A DNA stretch of 64,000 bases from Sphingomonas citri (GTDB lineage: Bacteria > Pseudomonadota > Alphaproteobacteria > Sphingomonadales > Sphingomonadaceae), in contig NZ_JAHXZN010000004.1 of NCBI RefSeq assembly GCF_019429485.1, positions 62,001 to 126,000 on the forward strand, written 5' to 3'. Under the pieces are notes generated by a model. It saw only the letters and a list, made by a program, of their open reading frames with translations, ran no database searches and was not told the origin of the DNA. This document shows, one piece after another, positions 18,307 through 26,244 of the stretch. A program made the translations under genes and the position numbers. How positions within the stretch are numbered: the stretch's first letter is position 1; the number at the start of each line of letters is the position of its first letter.

Positions 18307-18878
18307 CGCTGCTGGCGGCGCGCGGGCTGGCGGTGGCACGCGGCGGACGGCTGCTCGCCGAAGGGATCGAGCTGACGCTGGAGCGCGGTGGCGCGGCGCT
18401 GGTCACCGGCCCGAACGGCGCGGGCAAGTCGTCGCTGCTGCGCGTGTTCGCGGGGCTGCTCGCGCCCGCCGCGGGGACGGTGGCGCGCGGCGGGCGCGTG
18501 GCGTGGATGGGCGAGGCCGTCGCGCTCGATCCGGAGCGCGCGCTCGCCGAGGCGCTGCGCTTCTGGGCGGCGCAGGACGACGTGCCCGCGGCGGAGACGC
18601 GGGTCGCGGCCGCGCTGTCGGCGGTGGCGCTCGACGACCTCGCCGACGTCCCGGTGCGGCTGCTCTCCACCGGCCAGCGCCGCCGCGCCGCGCTGGCGCG
18701 CGTGGTCGCCTCGGGCGCCGAGCTGTGGCTGCTCGACGAGCCGGCGAGCGGGCTCGATGCGGCCGCGGTCGCACGGCTCGCGCTGCTGCTCGAGGGGCAC
18801 CGCGGCGCGGGCGGCGCGGCGGTGGTGACGACGCACCAGCCGCTCGCGCTGCCGGGCGCGATCGAGGTGGTGCTGTGA
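18303..18878 (+). CDS. ccmA: Heme exporter ATP-binding protein CcmA
   Basis: The 191-residue ATPase has Walker A (GPNGAGKSS), a signature written LLSTGQRRRAALARV and Walker B (LWLLDEPASGLD), matching CcmA of the system I cytochrome c maturation pathway. It starts with TTG overlapping the preceding stop (TTGA) and its own stop overlaps the GTG start of ccmB. With CcmB and CcmC it releases heme-loaded CcmE; CcmC is not found in this window. Confidence 0.88.
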   Translation: MTLLAARGLAVARGGRLLAEGIELTLERGGAALVTGPNGAGKSSLLRVFAGLLAPAAGTVARGGRVAWMGEAVALDPERALAEALRFWAAQDDVPAAETRVAAALSAVALDDLADVPVRLLSTGQRRRAALARVVASGAELWLLDEPASGLDAAAVARLALLLEGHRGAGGAAVVTTHQPLALPGAIEVVL

Positions 18879-19510
18879 CCGCGCTGATCTGGCGCGACGT
18901 GCGCCGCTACTACGCGAGCGGCGGCGCGACCTTGCTGGTGAGCTTCTTCCTGCTGGTCGCGACCTTGTTCCCCTTCGCGATCGGCCCCGACGCGACCTTG
19001 CTGGCGCGGGTCGGCGGCGGGGTGATCTGGGCGGCGGCGCTGCTCGCCGCGCTGCTGCCGGTCGAGCGGCTGGTCGCGCCCGACCTCGATGCCGGGGTGA
19101 TCGACCAGCTCGTCGTCCGCGGCCGGACGCCGGCGACGATCGCCCTGGCCAAGGTGGCGGCGCACTGGCTCGCGTTCGCGCCGCCGCTTCTGCTCGCGAC
19201 CTTGGTGGCGGCGGCGCTGCTCGATCTCTCGGCCGAGCAGCTGCTGCTGGTACTGGCCGGGCTGGCGCTCGGGACACCGGGGCTCGCCGCGCTGGCGGTG
19301 GCGACCGCGGCCCTCACCGCGGGGGTGCGCGGGGCGGGCGCGGTGGCGGGGCTGGTGATGCTGCCGCTCGCGGTGCCGCTGCTGATCTTCGGCGCGGGGA
19401 CGCTCACCGGCGGGGCCGGCGGGCTCCAGCTGCTCGCCGCGACCAGCCTGGTGCTGCTCGTCGGCGCGCCGCTCGCCGCGGGCGCGGCGATCCGCGCGGC
19501 GCTGGAGTGA
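18875..19510 (+). CDS. ccmB: Heme exporter membrane protein CcmB
   Basis: A 211-residue integral membrane protein with about six hydrophobic segments. The N-terminus (ALIWRDVRRYYASGGATLL) and the ERLVAPDLDAGVIDQLV segment are typical of CcmB, the permease partner of CcmA. It starts with GTG inside the ccmA stop. Downstream there is no ccmC, ccmD or ccmE; the next feature is a non-coding stretch with an FNR-type box. Confidence 0.88.
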   Translation: MTALIWRDVRRYYASGGATLLVSFFLLVATLFPFAIGPDATLLARVGGGVIWAAALLAALLPVERLVAPDLDAGVIDQLVVRGRTPATIALAKVAAHWLAFAPPLLLATLVAAALLDLSAEQLLLVLAGLALGTPGLAALAVATAALTAGVRGAGAVAGLVMLPLAVPLLIFGAGTLTGGAGGLQLLAATSLVLLVGAPLAAGAAIRAALE

Positions 19511-19655
19511 TGGTGGCGCTGGTGTAGCCCATGCGGCGACGCGCTGTCGGTCGTGCTCACGCGAGGGCGTTGTCAGGGGCGCCGCGTCGTCGCGGACCAT
19601 CGTTCCGTTCCGCTTCCCCCCTGGGGTCCGGCGTTCGCGGGCAAACAGTGCGCTT

Positions 19656-19669
19656 TTGACATGGATCAA
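19656..19669. promoter_or_regulatory. FNR/FixK-type binding site
   Basis: TTGACATGGATCAA fits the consensus TTGAY-N4-RTCAA without a mismatch and is flanked by T and A, extending the symmetry. It lies in the 287-bp gap between ccmB and the PEP-CTERM gene, about 130 bp upstream of the latter. In alphaproteobacteria such boxes mark promoters switched by FnrL/FixK at low oxygen. Which gene it drives is an inference. Confidence 0.65.
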
Positions 19670-19797
19670 AGGAGCGCCCCCGGACGCCGATCGGGCGAGC
19701 GCCGCGGCTCCCGGTATTACACCCGATGCGCCCGCCGCGGCGTGGCGCCCCCCGCTACACTCGCCTTGGGGAAAAGCACGACTCGTGTGACATCAAA

Positions 19798-20478
19798 ATG
19801 GGGGCAGTAACGGTGCGTAAGCTCGCGGCATCCTTTCTTCTCGGCATCGCCGCGCTCGCGGGCACGCCCGCCGCGGCGGCGACGCTCGTCGGCAGCGTGC
19901 CCGGCGCCCCCGACCCGGGTGCCAGCGGCGCGCTGACGCTCGACTTCGAGGGCGCGCTGCCCGCCGGGATCGTCTTCGCCGCGGGGAGCACCTATCAGAT
20001 CCTCCAGGGCTTCCAGCCCAAGCAGGGCTATGCGCCCGCGGGCGACCTGACGCGCTACCTCTCGGTGCCGGGCGGCGGCGTCGCGGGATCGGCGACACTC
20101 GACTTCACCGATTATGTCGGCGCGGCGCTGGGCGACTTCAGCTTCTACTGGGGCTCCATCGACCGCGCCAACGAACTGATCGTCGAGACCAGCGCGGGCG
20201 TGCTCAGCGTGCTCGGCAGCGACCTGATCACGCGCGGCTATGGCAGCGAGACCTCGGCGACGGGCAACCGCCGCGTCGCCGTGGCGCTGGCCGCGGGCGA
20301 GACGCTGCGCCGCCTGACCTTCAGCTCGCCGACCTCGTTCGAGCTCGACGACATCGTCTTCCAGCAGGCTGCCGGCGGCGCGGTGCCGGAGCCGGCGACG
20401 TGGATGACGATGATCGCCGGACTCGGCCTCGTCGGCGCGATGCTGCGGCGGCGCGCGCGCCGCGGCGCGGCGGCCTGA
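19798..20478 (+). CDS. PEP-CTERM sorting-domain protein
   Basis: A 226-residue secreted protein with a signal peptide (RKLAASFLLGIAALAGTPAAAA) and a C-terminal PEP-CTERM tail: VPEPATW, a hydrophobic stretch, then RRRARRG. Proteins with this tail are cut and sorted by exosortase, often linked to exopolysaccharide export. The body is beta-rich and unrecognised. A GTG at 19813 is an alternative start that also leaves a good signal peptide. No exosortase gene is in the window, though an export cluster lies 34 kb away. Confidence 0.88.
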   Translation: MGAVTVRKLAASFLLGIAALAGTPAAAATLVGSVPGAPDPGASGALTLDFEGALPAGIVFAAGSTYQILQGFQPKQGYAPAGDLTRYLSVPGGGVAGSATLDFTDYVGAALGDFSFYWGSIDRANELIVETSAGVLSVLGSDLITRGYGSETSATGNRRVAVALAAGETLRRLTFSSPTSFELDDIVFQQAAGGAVPEPATWMTMIAGLGLVGAMLRRRARRGAAA

Positions 20479-20488
20479 GTCGCGCGCG

Positions 20489-22099
20489 ATGGGCGCGCTG
20501 CCGCTCGTCGCGATCGACCCCGCGACCATGCGGCGCACCGCTGCGGCGCGGGGCGGGGCAGCGCTAGGCAGACGCGTCGCGGTAGCGGTGGGCGCGGGGA
20601 CGCTGCTGCTCGGGCTGTTCGGGCGGATCATGGCCTATCCGCTCGGCCACGACGAGGAGGGCCACGTCGCCGCGGCGCGGCTGGTGTTCCGCGAGCCATT
20701 GTACCAGACGCTCGGTTACAACCACTTCCCCGGCCTGCCGCTGCTGCTAGGCGGCCTCTATGAACTTACCGGTACAGTCCATCTGCTACTGATCGGGCGG
20801 CTGCTGGTGGCGGCCTGCTGGATCGCGACCGCGGCGCTGCTGTGGATCATCGCGCGCGCGAACGTGGCGGCACCGAGAGAGCGCCTCCCCGCCGCGCTGT
20901 TCGCCGGGCTGGCGCTGGCGAGCGGCGGGCTGCTCGACCCGGCGGGCATGCTCGTCACCAACAACTTCCTGCCGGTGCCGTTCGCGCTGCTCGGGCTGCA
21001 CCTGCTGATCCTGGGGCTGCGACGCGAGCGGCCGGCGCCGGCGATCATCGCGGCGGCGGGGTGCAGCGTCGCGCTGGCGGTGATGATGAAGGTGGCGTTC
21101 GTCTTCGTCCTGCCCTGCGTCGGGGTCGCCGCGCTGCTGGTGCGGCGCGAGACGCTGTCGCTCGCCGAGCGACTCCGCACCGTGGTGATCCCGCTGGTGC
21201 TCGGCGGGCTGGTCGGCGGCACGCCGCTACTGGTCTATCTCGCGCGCGAGCCCGAGGGGCTGCTGGCGCACACGATCCGCTATTTCACCGGGCCGCACCG
21301 TGCCTATTGGCAGCAGTCGACCGAGCCCAAGGTGATGACCCTGCCGGGCAAGATCATGGTCGCCGACCAGGTGTGGCTCGGCGCCGGCGGCGCGCTCGCG
21401 CTGCTGCTGATCGCGCTGTTCGTCGCGGCGGCGTGGCCCAAGCAGCGCGAGCGCGGCGTGCCGGCCTGGCCGCTCGTGCTGTGCGGCGCGCTGGCGCTGT
21501 CGGGCGCGGCGCTGTCGTTCCTGCCGACGCCGGCCTTCCCGCAATATTACCTGCCGCCGCTGCCCTTCGTCGCGGCGGCGGTGATCCTCGCCTACGCCGC
21601 CGTGCCCGCCGCGGTGCGCACCGCCGCGACCGCGGCGTTGTGGGCCGGGGCGGCGATCTGCCTCGTGCTGCTCGCGCCGCGGCTACTCGCGGGCGTGCCC
21701 GACTCGCTGCGGCCGGCGAGCTGGGCCGGGGTGCAGGTCCATGCCGACGGCGAGCGGCTGCGTGCGCTGACCGGCGGCAGCGCCGCGCCGGTCGCGACGC
21801 TGGCGCCGATCCTGCCGCTCGAGGGCGGGCTGGCGATCTACCCCGAGTTCGCCAATGGTCCGTTCGTCTACCGGCTCGCGCCCTATCTCGCGCCGGCGGA
21901 CCGCCGCTGGTTCACCACCGCCGCGCCCGCGACACTGGACGCGTTCCTCGCCGCGCGGCCGCCGAGTGCGATCGTCACCGGCTGGGAGACGCCGTTCGAC
22001 CCGGCGTTCGAGCGCTACGCGCTGGCGCACGGCTATCGCGCTGAGGCGCTGGCGACCGCCCGCGCCCACGCGTTCATCGCACCGGCAGAGGAGAAGTGA
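20489..22099 (+). CDS. GT-C-type glycosyltransferase-like membrane protein
   Basis: The 536-residue protein has about eleven hydrophobic segments and an early acidic motif (GHDEEGHVAAARL, residues about 53-65) between the first two, as in ArnT/PMT-type glycosyltransferases where an Asp/Glu in the first outer loop is catalytic. The C-terminal 130 residues are soluble. It would use a polyprenyl-phosphate sugar on the outer face of the membrane. It overlaps the GtrA-family gene by four bases; GtrA proteins often flip such lipid-linked sugars, supporting this role. Confidence 0.75.
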   Translation: MGALPLVAIDPATMRRTAAARGGAALGRRVAVAVGAGTLLLGLFGRIMAYPLGHDEEGHVAAARLVFREPLYQTLGYNHFPGLPLLLGGLYELTGTVHLLLIGRLLVAACWIATAALLWIIARANVAAPRERLPAALFAGLALASGGLLDPAGMLVTNNFLPVPFALLGLHLLILGLRRERPAPAIIAAAGCSVALAVMMKVAFVFVLPCVGVAALLVRRETLSLAERLRTVVIPLVLGGLVGGTPLLVYLAREPEGLLAHTIRYFTGPHRAYWQQSTEPKVMTLPGKIMVADQVWLGAGGALALLLIALFVAAAWPKQRERGVPAWPLVLCGALALSGAALSFLPTPAFPQYYLPPLPFVAAAVILAYAAVPAAVRTAATAALWAGAAICLVLLAPRLLAGVPDSLRPASWAGVQVHADGERLRALTGGSAAPVATLAPILPLEGGLAIYPEFANGPFVYRLAPYLAPADRRWFTTAAPATLDAFLAARPPSAIVTGWETPFDPAFERYALAHGYRAEALATARAHAFIAPAEEK

Positions 22100-22533
22100 C
22101 GATGCGCGCTGTCCTGACGTCGCTCGCGGGAAGCGGCGCGCGATTCGCCAGCGTCGGCGCGATCGCGACGCTGCTCGACGCCTGCCTGTTCCTGCTGCTC
22201 GCCGAGCTCGGCACCGACCCGGGGCTCAGCAACGTCGTGTCCTACGCGGTCGCCTCGGTGGTGAACTTCTGGCTCAATCGCGAGTGGACCTTCGCCGCAC
22301 GCGAGGGCGCGGTGCTGGCGCAGGCGCTGCGCTTCGCGATCATGGTGCTAATCGGGCTGACGCTGAGCACCGCGATCGTCGCCGAGGCGTCGCTGCTGAT
22401 CGCGCCCGCCTTCGCCAAATTGCTCGCGATCGCGGTGGTGCTGCCGGTCAACTACACCGTGGCGCGGCTGCTGGTGTTCCACCGCCCCGCGCGCACCGCC
22501 CTGGCCGAGGCCCGCGCGACGCGGCGGCGGTGA
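22096..22533 (+). CDS. GtrA-family membrane protein
   Basis: A 145-residue protein with four hydrophobic segments and the GtrA hallmarks: FASVGAIATLLDACLFLLL near the N-terminus and VVNFWLNREWTFAAREG between segments two and three. GtrA proteins are thought to move undecaprenyl-phosphate-linked glucose across the membrane. It starts with GTG inside the stop of the GT-C-like gene (ATG 22102 is an alternative). The two probably act together in glycosylating a surface polymer or lipid. Confidence 0.88.
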   Translation: MTMRAVLTSLAGSGARFASVGAIATLLDACLFLLLAELGTDPGLSNVVSYAVASVVNFWLNREWTFAAREGAVLAQALRFAIMVLIGLTLSTAIVAEASLLIAPAFAKLLAIAVVLPVNYTVARLLVFHRPARTALAEARATRRR

Positions 22534-22549
22534 CGCGGCCGTGCGCGAC

Positions 22550-23965
22550 TCACGCCGCGCTGTCGATGCCGAGCTCGCCGAGCTTGCGGTAGAGCGTCGA
22601 GCGCCCGATGCCGAGCCGTCGCGCCACCTCGGTCATGCGGCCGCGATAGTGCGTGATCGCCAGCCGGATCAGATCGGCCTCGATCTCCTCGATCGTGCGC
22701 AGGTGCCCGTCGGAGCGGAACAGGGGCACGCCCGCCGCCTCGCCGCCGCGGCTCGCCGCGCGCGGGCCGCGCTGGCCCAGCGCCGCGATCTGCGGGAAAT
22801 CGGCGCGGGTCAGCGTGTCGCCGTCGCACTGCACCGCGGCGCGGAACAGCGCGTCCTGCAGCTGGCGCACGTTGTGCGGCCAGTCGTAGGTCATCAGCAG
22901 CATCACCGCGTCGTCGCTGATCGCGAGTTCGCGCAGCCCCGGCTGGGTGGCGATGCGCTCGAGCAGGTGGCGCGTCAGCGCGGGTATGTCGCCGGCGCGC
23001 TCGCGCAGCGGCGGGATCACCACCGACACCGCGTTGAGGCGGTAGTAGAGATCCTCGCGGAAGCGCCCCGCGGCGACCTCGTCGAGCAGGCGCTTGTTGG
23101 TGGCGGCGATCACGCGCACGTCGACCGCGCGCGCGTGGCGCCCGCCGAGCGGCAGCACCTCGCCCGACTGGAGCGCGGCGAGCAGCCGGCGCTGCGCGTC
23201 GAGCGGCAGATGGTCGACCTCGTCGAGGAAGAGCGTGCCGCCGTCGGCCTCGACCATGCGGCCGGTCTTGCGCTGGAACGCGCCGGGGAAGGCGCCCTCC
23301 TCGTGGCCGAACAGCGCGCTCTCGATCTGGTTGGCGGGGATCGCGCCGCAGTTGAGCGTGACTCGCGGCGCCTCGGCGCGCGGGCTGGCGGCGTGGATCG
23401 CCTCGGCGACCACTTCCTTGCCGACGCCGCTCTCGCCCTCGATCAGCACGGGTACGCGCGCGCGCGCTGCCTTGGCGGCGATGGTCAGCGCGGCGCGGAA
23501 CTCGGGCGCGGTGCCGACGATCTCGTCGAAGCCCAGCATCGCCGGGATCTTCTCGGTGAGCGGGCGCAGCTCGCCCGCGGCGGTGGCGGCGACGGCGCGG
23601 TCGAGCGCCTGGAGCAGCCGCTCGGGCGCGAGCGGCTTGGCGAGATAGTCGGTCGCGCCGGCGCGCATCGCGTCCACCGCCTGCGCCACCGAGGCCTGGG
23701 CGGTGAGCATCAGGATCGGCAGCTGCGCGCGATAGCCACGCAGCTCGCCGATCAGCTCGGCCGGGTCCCAGCCCGCGCTGCCCGGATCGAGCAGGATGGC
23801 GTCGAGCTGCATGCCGTCGGGCGTGGCGAGAGTCGCCACCGCCGCGGCGGGATCGTCCGCGAACACGATTCGCCACCCGCCGCGCGCGGCGAGCGTCGCG
23901 ATCACGCGACGCTGTGCCGCGTCCTCGTCGATCAGCATCAGCAGACGTTGTCCGTTACGCGTCAT
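22550..23965 (-). CDS. NtrC-type response regulator with altered GAFTGA loop
   Basis: The 471-residue protein has three domains. Residues 7-125 are a receiver with likely phospho-acceptor D60 and K110. Residues 145-375 are an AAA+ sigma54-activator domain with Walker A GESGVGKE (176-183) and Walker B TLFLDEV. Residues 430-465 form a Fis-type helix-turn-helix (RMTEVARRLGIGRSTLYRKL). The sigma54-contact loop reads GAFPGA (224-229) instead of GAFTGA; the threonine is normally needed for activation. No histidine kinase gene is adjacent, so the partner is unknown. Confidence 0.9.
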   Translation of the reverse strand: MTRNGQRLLMLIDEDAAQRRVIATLAARGGWRIVFADDPAAAVATLATPDGMQLDAILLDPGSAGWDPAELIGELRGYRAQLPILMLTAQASVAQAVDAMRAGATDYLAKPLAPERLLQALDRAVAATAAGELRPLTEKIPAMLGFDEIVGTAPEFRAALTIAAKAARARVPVLIEGESGVGKEVVAEAIHAASPRAEAPRVTLNCGAIPANQIESALFGHEEGAFPGAFQRKTGRMVEADGGTLFLDEVDHLPLDAQRRLLAALQSGEVLPLGGRHARAVDVRVIAATNKRLLDEVAAGRFREDLYYRLNAVSVVIPPLRERAGDIPALTRHLLERIATQPGLRELAISDDAVMLLMTYDWPHNVRQLQDALFRAAVQCDGDTLTRADFPQIAALGQRGPRAASRGGEAAGVPLFRSDGHLRTIEEIEADLIRLAITHYRGRMTEVARRLGIGRSTLYRKLGELGIDSAA

Positions 23966-24107
23966 GTCTGGCCTATCGTCCCGTGGCTCCCTGCCTATCG
24001 CCTAACCGCTGTGAGTAAAGGCGGGCTTAAGCCGCAACGGTGATATTGCCTCCGCCGGACCGCGCCTCTACGCTGCCGAAGACGATAGTGAGAAATATGA
24101 GGAAAAG

Positions 24108-24242
24108 ATGGCGGAGAGTGGCGCGGGGCGCGGCGACATCAAGGCGCACGAGGCGACCTATTCCGGCATGATCGGCTGGCTGAAGTATGGCGCGGTGATC
24201 TGCTTTCTCCTCGCCTTCTTCGTCATCTGGCTGATCGCGTAA
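24108..24242 (+). CDS. aa3-type cytochrome c oxidase subunit IV-like small protein
   Basis: A 44-residue protein: a soluble N-terminus (KAHEATYSGMIGWLKYGA) followed by one membrane helix (VICFLLAFFVIWLIA). This matches the short bacterial aa3 oxidase subunit IV family, which sits in the oxidase complex of alphaproteobacteria. GGAAAAG precedes the ATG. The gene is separated by seven bases from pntAA and is probably cotranscribed with it, although the main oxidase genes are elsewhere. Confidence 0.85.
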   Translation: MAESGAGRGDIKAHEATYSGMIGWLKYGAVICFLLAFFVIWLIA

Positions 24243-24249
24243 CCGCGGC

Positions 24250-25374
24250 GTGAAGATCGCGGTCGTCAGCGAACAGGCATCGGGCGAGCGCCGCGTCGCC
24301 GCCACGCCCGAGACCGCGCGCAAGTTCATCGCGCTGGGCGCCGAGGTGGCGGTCGAGGCCGGGGCGGGCGCTGGCGCGGCGATCGCCGATTCGGACTATG
24401 CCGCCGCCGGTGCCGCGCTGGGCGACCGCGCCGCGACGCTGGCGGGCGCCGAGATCGTGCTGGCGGTGCAGCCGCCCGCAGCCGACTCGCTCGTCGGCGT
24501 CGCGCCGGGCGCCTGGGTGGTGGCGATCATGGCGCCGTTCGGCGACGGCCGCGGCCGAGTCGAGGCTTATGCGGCGGCGGGCTACGAGGCGCTGGCGATG
24601 GACCTGATGCCGCGGATCACGCGCGCGCAGTCGATGGACGTGCTGTCGTCGCAGTCGAACCTGGCGGGCTACAAGGCGGTGATCGACGCCGCGGCGGAAT
24701 ATGGCCGCGCCTTCCCGATGATGATGACCGCGGCGGGCACCGTCTCGGCGGCGCGGGTCTTCGTGATGGGGGTCGGCGTCGCCGGGCTGCAGGCGATCGC
24801 CACCGCGCGGCGGCTCGGCGCGCAGGTCTCCGCCACCGACGTGCGCTCGGCGACCAAGGAGCAGATCCTGTCGCTCGGCGCCAAGCCGGTGTTCGTCGAG
24901 GCGGTGGCGGGGATCGAGGGCGAGGGCAGCGGCGGTTATGCCGGCGAGATGTCGCCCGAGTACCAGAAGGCGCAGGCTGAGCTGGTCTCGGCGCACATCG
25001 CCAAGCAGGACATCGTGATCACCACCGCGCTGATCCCGGGGCGTGCGGCGCCGCGGCTGGTCAGCGACGCGCAGCTGGCGACGATGCGCCCCGGCAGCGT
25101 GCTGGTGGACCTGGCGGTCGAGCAGGGCGGCAACGTCGAGGGCGCGGTGGCGGGCGAGATCGTCGAGCGCCACGGCGTGCGCATCATCGGCCACCGCAAC
25201 ACGGCGTCGCGACTGGCCGCCGATTCGGCCGCGCTTTATTCGCGCAACCTGTACAACTTCCTCTCCACCTTCTGGGACAAGGAGCAGGGCCGCCCGGTGC
25301 TCGACGCCGAGATCGGCGACGCGGTGCGGCTGACGCGCGGCGGCGCGGTGGTCAACGCGAGGCTGCTGTCGTGA
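24250..25374 (+). CDS. pntAA: NAD(P) transhydrogenase subunit alpha, part 1
   Basis: The 374-residue product is the soluble NAD(H)-binding domain I of proton-translocating transhydrogenase. It has the N-terminal half of the AlaDh/PNT fold (ERRVAATPETARKFIALGAEV) and the NAD-binding motif VMGVGVAGLQAIATARRLGA, and the RQD-loop region SQSNLAGYKAV. The start is GTG. With PntAB and PntB it drives NADPH formation from NADH using the proton gradient. In this strain a palindromic repeat and a DUF559 gene separate it from pntAB. Confidence 0.94.
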   Translation: MKIAVVSEQASGERRVAATPETARKFIALGAEVAVEAGAGAGAAIADSDYAAAGAALGDRAATLAGAEIVLAVQPPAADSLVGVAPGAWVVAIMAPFGDGRGRVEAYAAAGYEALAMDLMPRITRAQSMDVLSSQSNLAGYKAVIDAAAEYGRAFPMMMTAAGTVSAARVFVMGVGVAGLQAIATARRLGAQVSATDVRSATKEQILSLGAKPVFVEAVAGIEGEGSGGYAGEMSPEYQKAQAELVSAHIAKQDIVITTALIPGRAAPRLVSDAQLATMRPGSVLVDLAVEQGGNVEGAVAGEIVERHGVRIIGHRNTASRLAADSAALYSRNLYNFLSTFWDKEQGRPVLDAEIGDAVRLTRGGAVVNARLLS

Positions 25375-25425
25375 TGGGCCCCCGATGTTCTTTTGCGAAC
25401 TAAGATGAGGGTGGCGGACCTCCTC

Positions 25426-25563
25426 GATCCTCCCCTGGAAGGGGAGGTGGCGCGCGAAGCGCGACGGAGGGGTGTCGCGGGCCGTGAGTCCACCGACGCT
25501 CGCCGGCCTGGACACCCCTCCGTCAGCGCTGCGCGCTGCCACCTCCGCTTGCAGGGGAGGATC
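25426..25563. repeat. Palindromic repeat, family A, inside the pnt operon
   Basis: A 138-bp element with perfect 10-bp inverted ends (GATCCTCCCC and GGGGAGGATC) and inner inverted pairs: GACGGAGGGGTGTC with GACACCCCTCCGTC, and GCGCGAAGCGC with GCGCTGCGCGC. It starts 51 bp after pntAA and ends three bases before the DUF559 start codon. Confidence 0.85.
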
Positions 25564-25566
25564 TAG

Positions 25567-25935
25567 GTGTTGCAAGGCCAGGAAGGTGTCGGGTCGCGGG
25601 CGCGGGCATTGCGCCAGACCATGTCGCTGCCCGAGGTCCTGCTCTGGCGCGCGCTGCGTGAACGGCCCGCGGGCTTCAAGTTCCGTCGCCAGCATCCGTC
25701 CGGCCCCTATGTCGCCGACTTCTACTGTCACGCCGCACGCCTGATCATCGAGATCGACAGCGAAGCGCACGAGCGCGGCGACCGCCCCGCGCGCGACGCC
25801 GCTCGCGACGCCTGGTTCGCCGCGCACGGCCTCTTCACAATCCGCCTCGCCGCGAGCGACGTGCTCGACGACCTAGACGCCATCGTCCGACACATCGTCA
25901 CGCTCGCCGCCACCCGCACCGTCGGAGCACAATGA
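25567..25935 (+). CDS. DUF559 (Vsr/PD-(D/E)XK-like) endonuclease-domain protein
   Basis: A 122-residue DUF559 protein. It shows the family pattern: LRQTMSLPEVLLWRALRER, then GFKFRRQHPSGPYVADFYCH and the catalytic-looking LIIEIDSEAHE. In Vsr-like nucleases the D and ExD residues bind the metal; here D of VADF and E/D of IEID are retained, though the usual DG is DS. It starts with GTG right after a family A repeat and ends overlapping the pntAB start (ATGA). The transhydrogenase operon normally has nothing here, so this is an insertion that preserved coupling. Confidence 0.88.
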   Translation: MLQGQEGVGSRARALRQTMSLPEVLLWRALRERPAGFKFRRQHPSGPYVADFYCHAARLIIEIDSEAHERGDRPARDAARDAWFAAHGLFTIRLAASDVLDDLDAIVRHIVTLAATRTVGAQ

Positions 25936-26231
25936 TGGACTTCGTCGCGATCTTGTCGATCTTCGTGCTGGCGTGTTTCGTCGGCTATTACGTCGTCTGG
26001 TCGGTCACGCCGGCGCTGCACACGCCGCTGATGGCGGTGACCAACGCCATCTCCAGCGTCATCATCGTCGGCGCGCTGATCGCCGGCGCGGCCGCGGGAA
26101 GCACGGGCTCGAAGTGGCTCGGGCTCGCCGCGGTGGTGCTCGCCAGCGTCAACATCTTCGGCGGCTTCGCGGTGACGCAGCGGATGCTCGCCATGTACAA
26201 GAAGAAGGAGCGGCCGGCCCCGCGGCCGTGA
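25932..26231 (+). CDS. pntAB: NAD(P) transhydrogenase subunit alpha, part 2
   Basis: A 99-residue membrane protein with three hydrophobic segments and the conserved TPALHTPLMAVTNAISS stretch, the membrane part of the transhydrogenase alpha chain. In enterobacteria it is fused to the soluble domain; in alphaproteobacteria it is separate, as here. Its ATG overlaps the stop of the inserted DUF559 gene. Confidence 0.94.
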   Translation: MMDFVAILSIFVLACFVGYYVVWSVTPALHTPLMAVTNAISSVIIVGALIAGAAAGSTGSKWLGLAAVVLASVNIFGGFAVTQRMLAMYKKKERPAPRP

Positions 26232-26244
26232 GGGGGAGAGCCAA

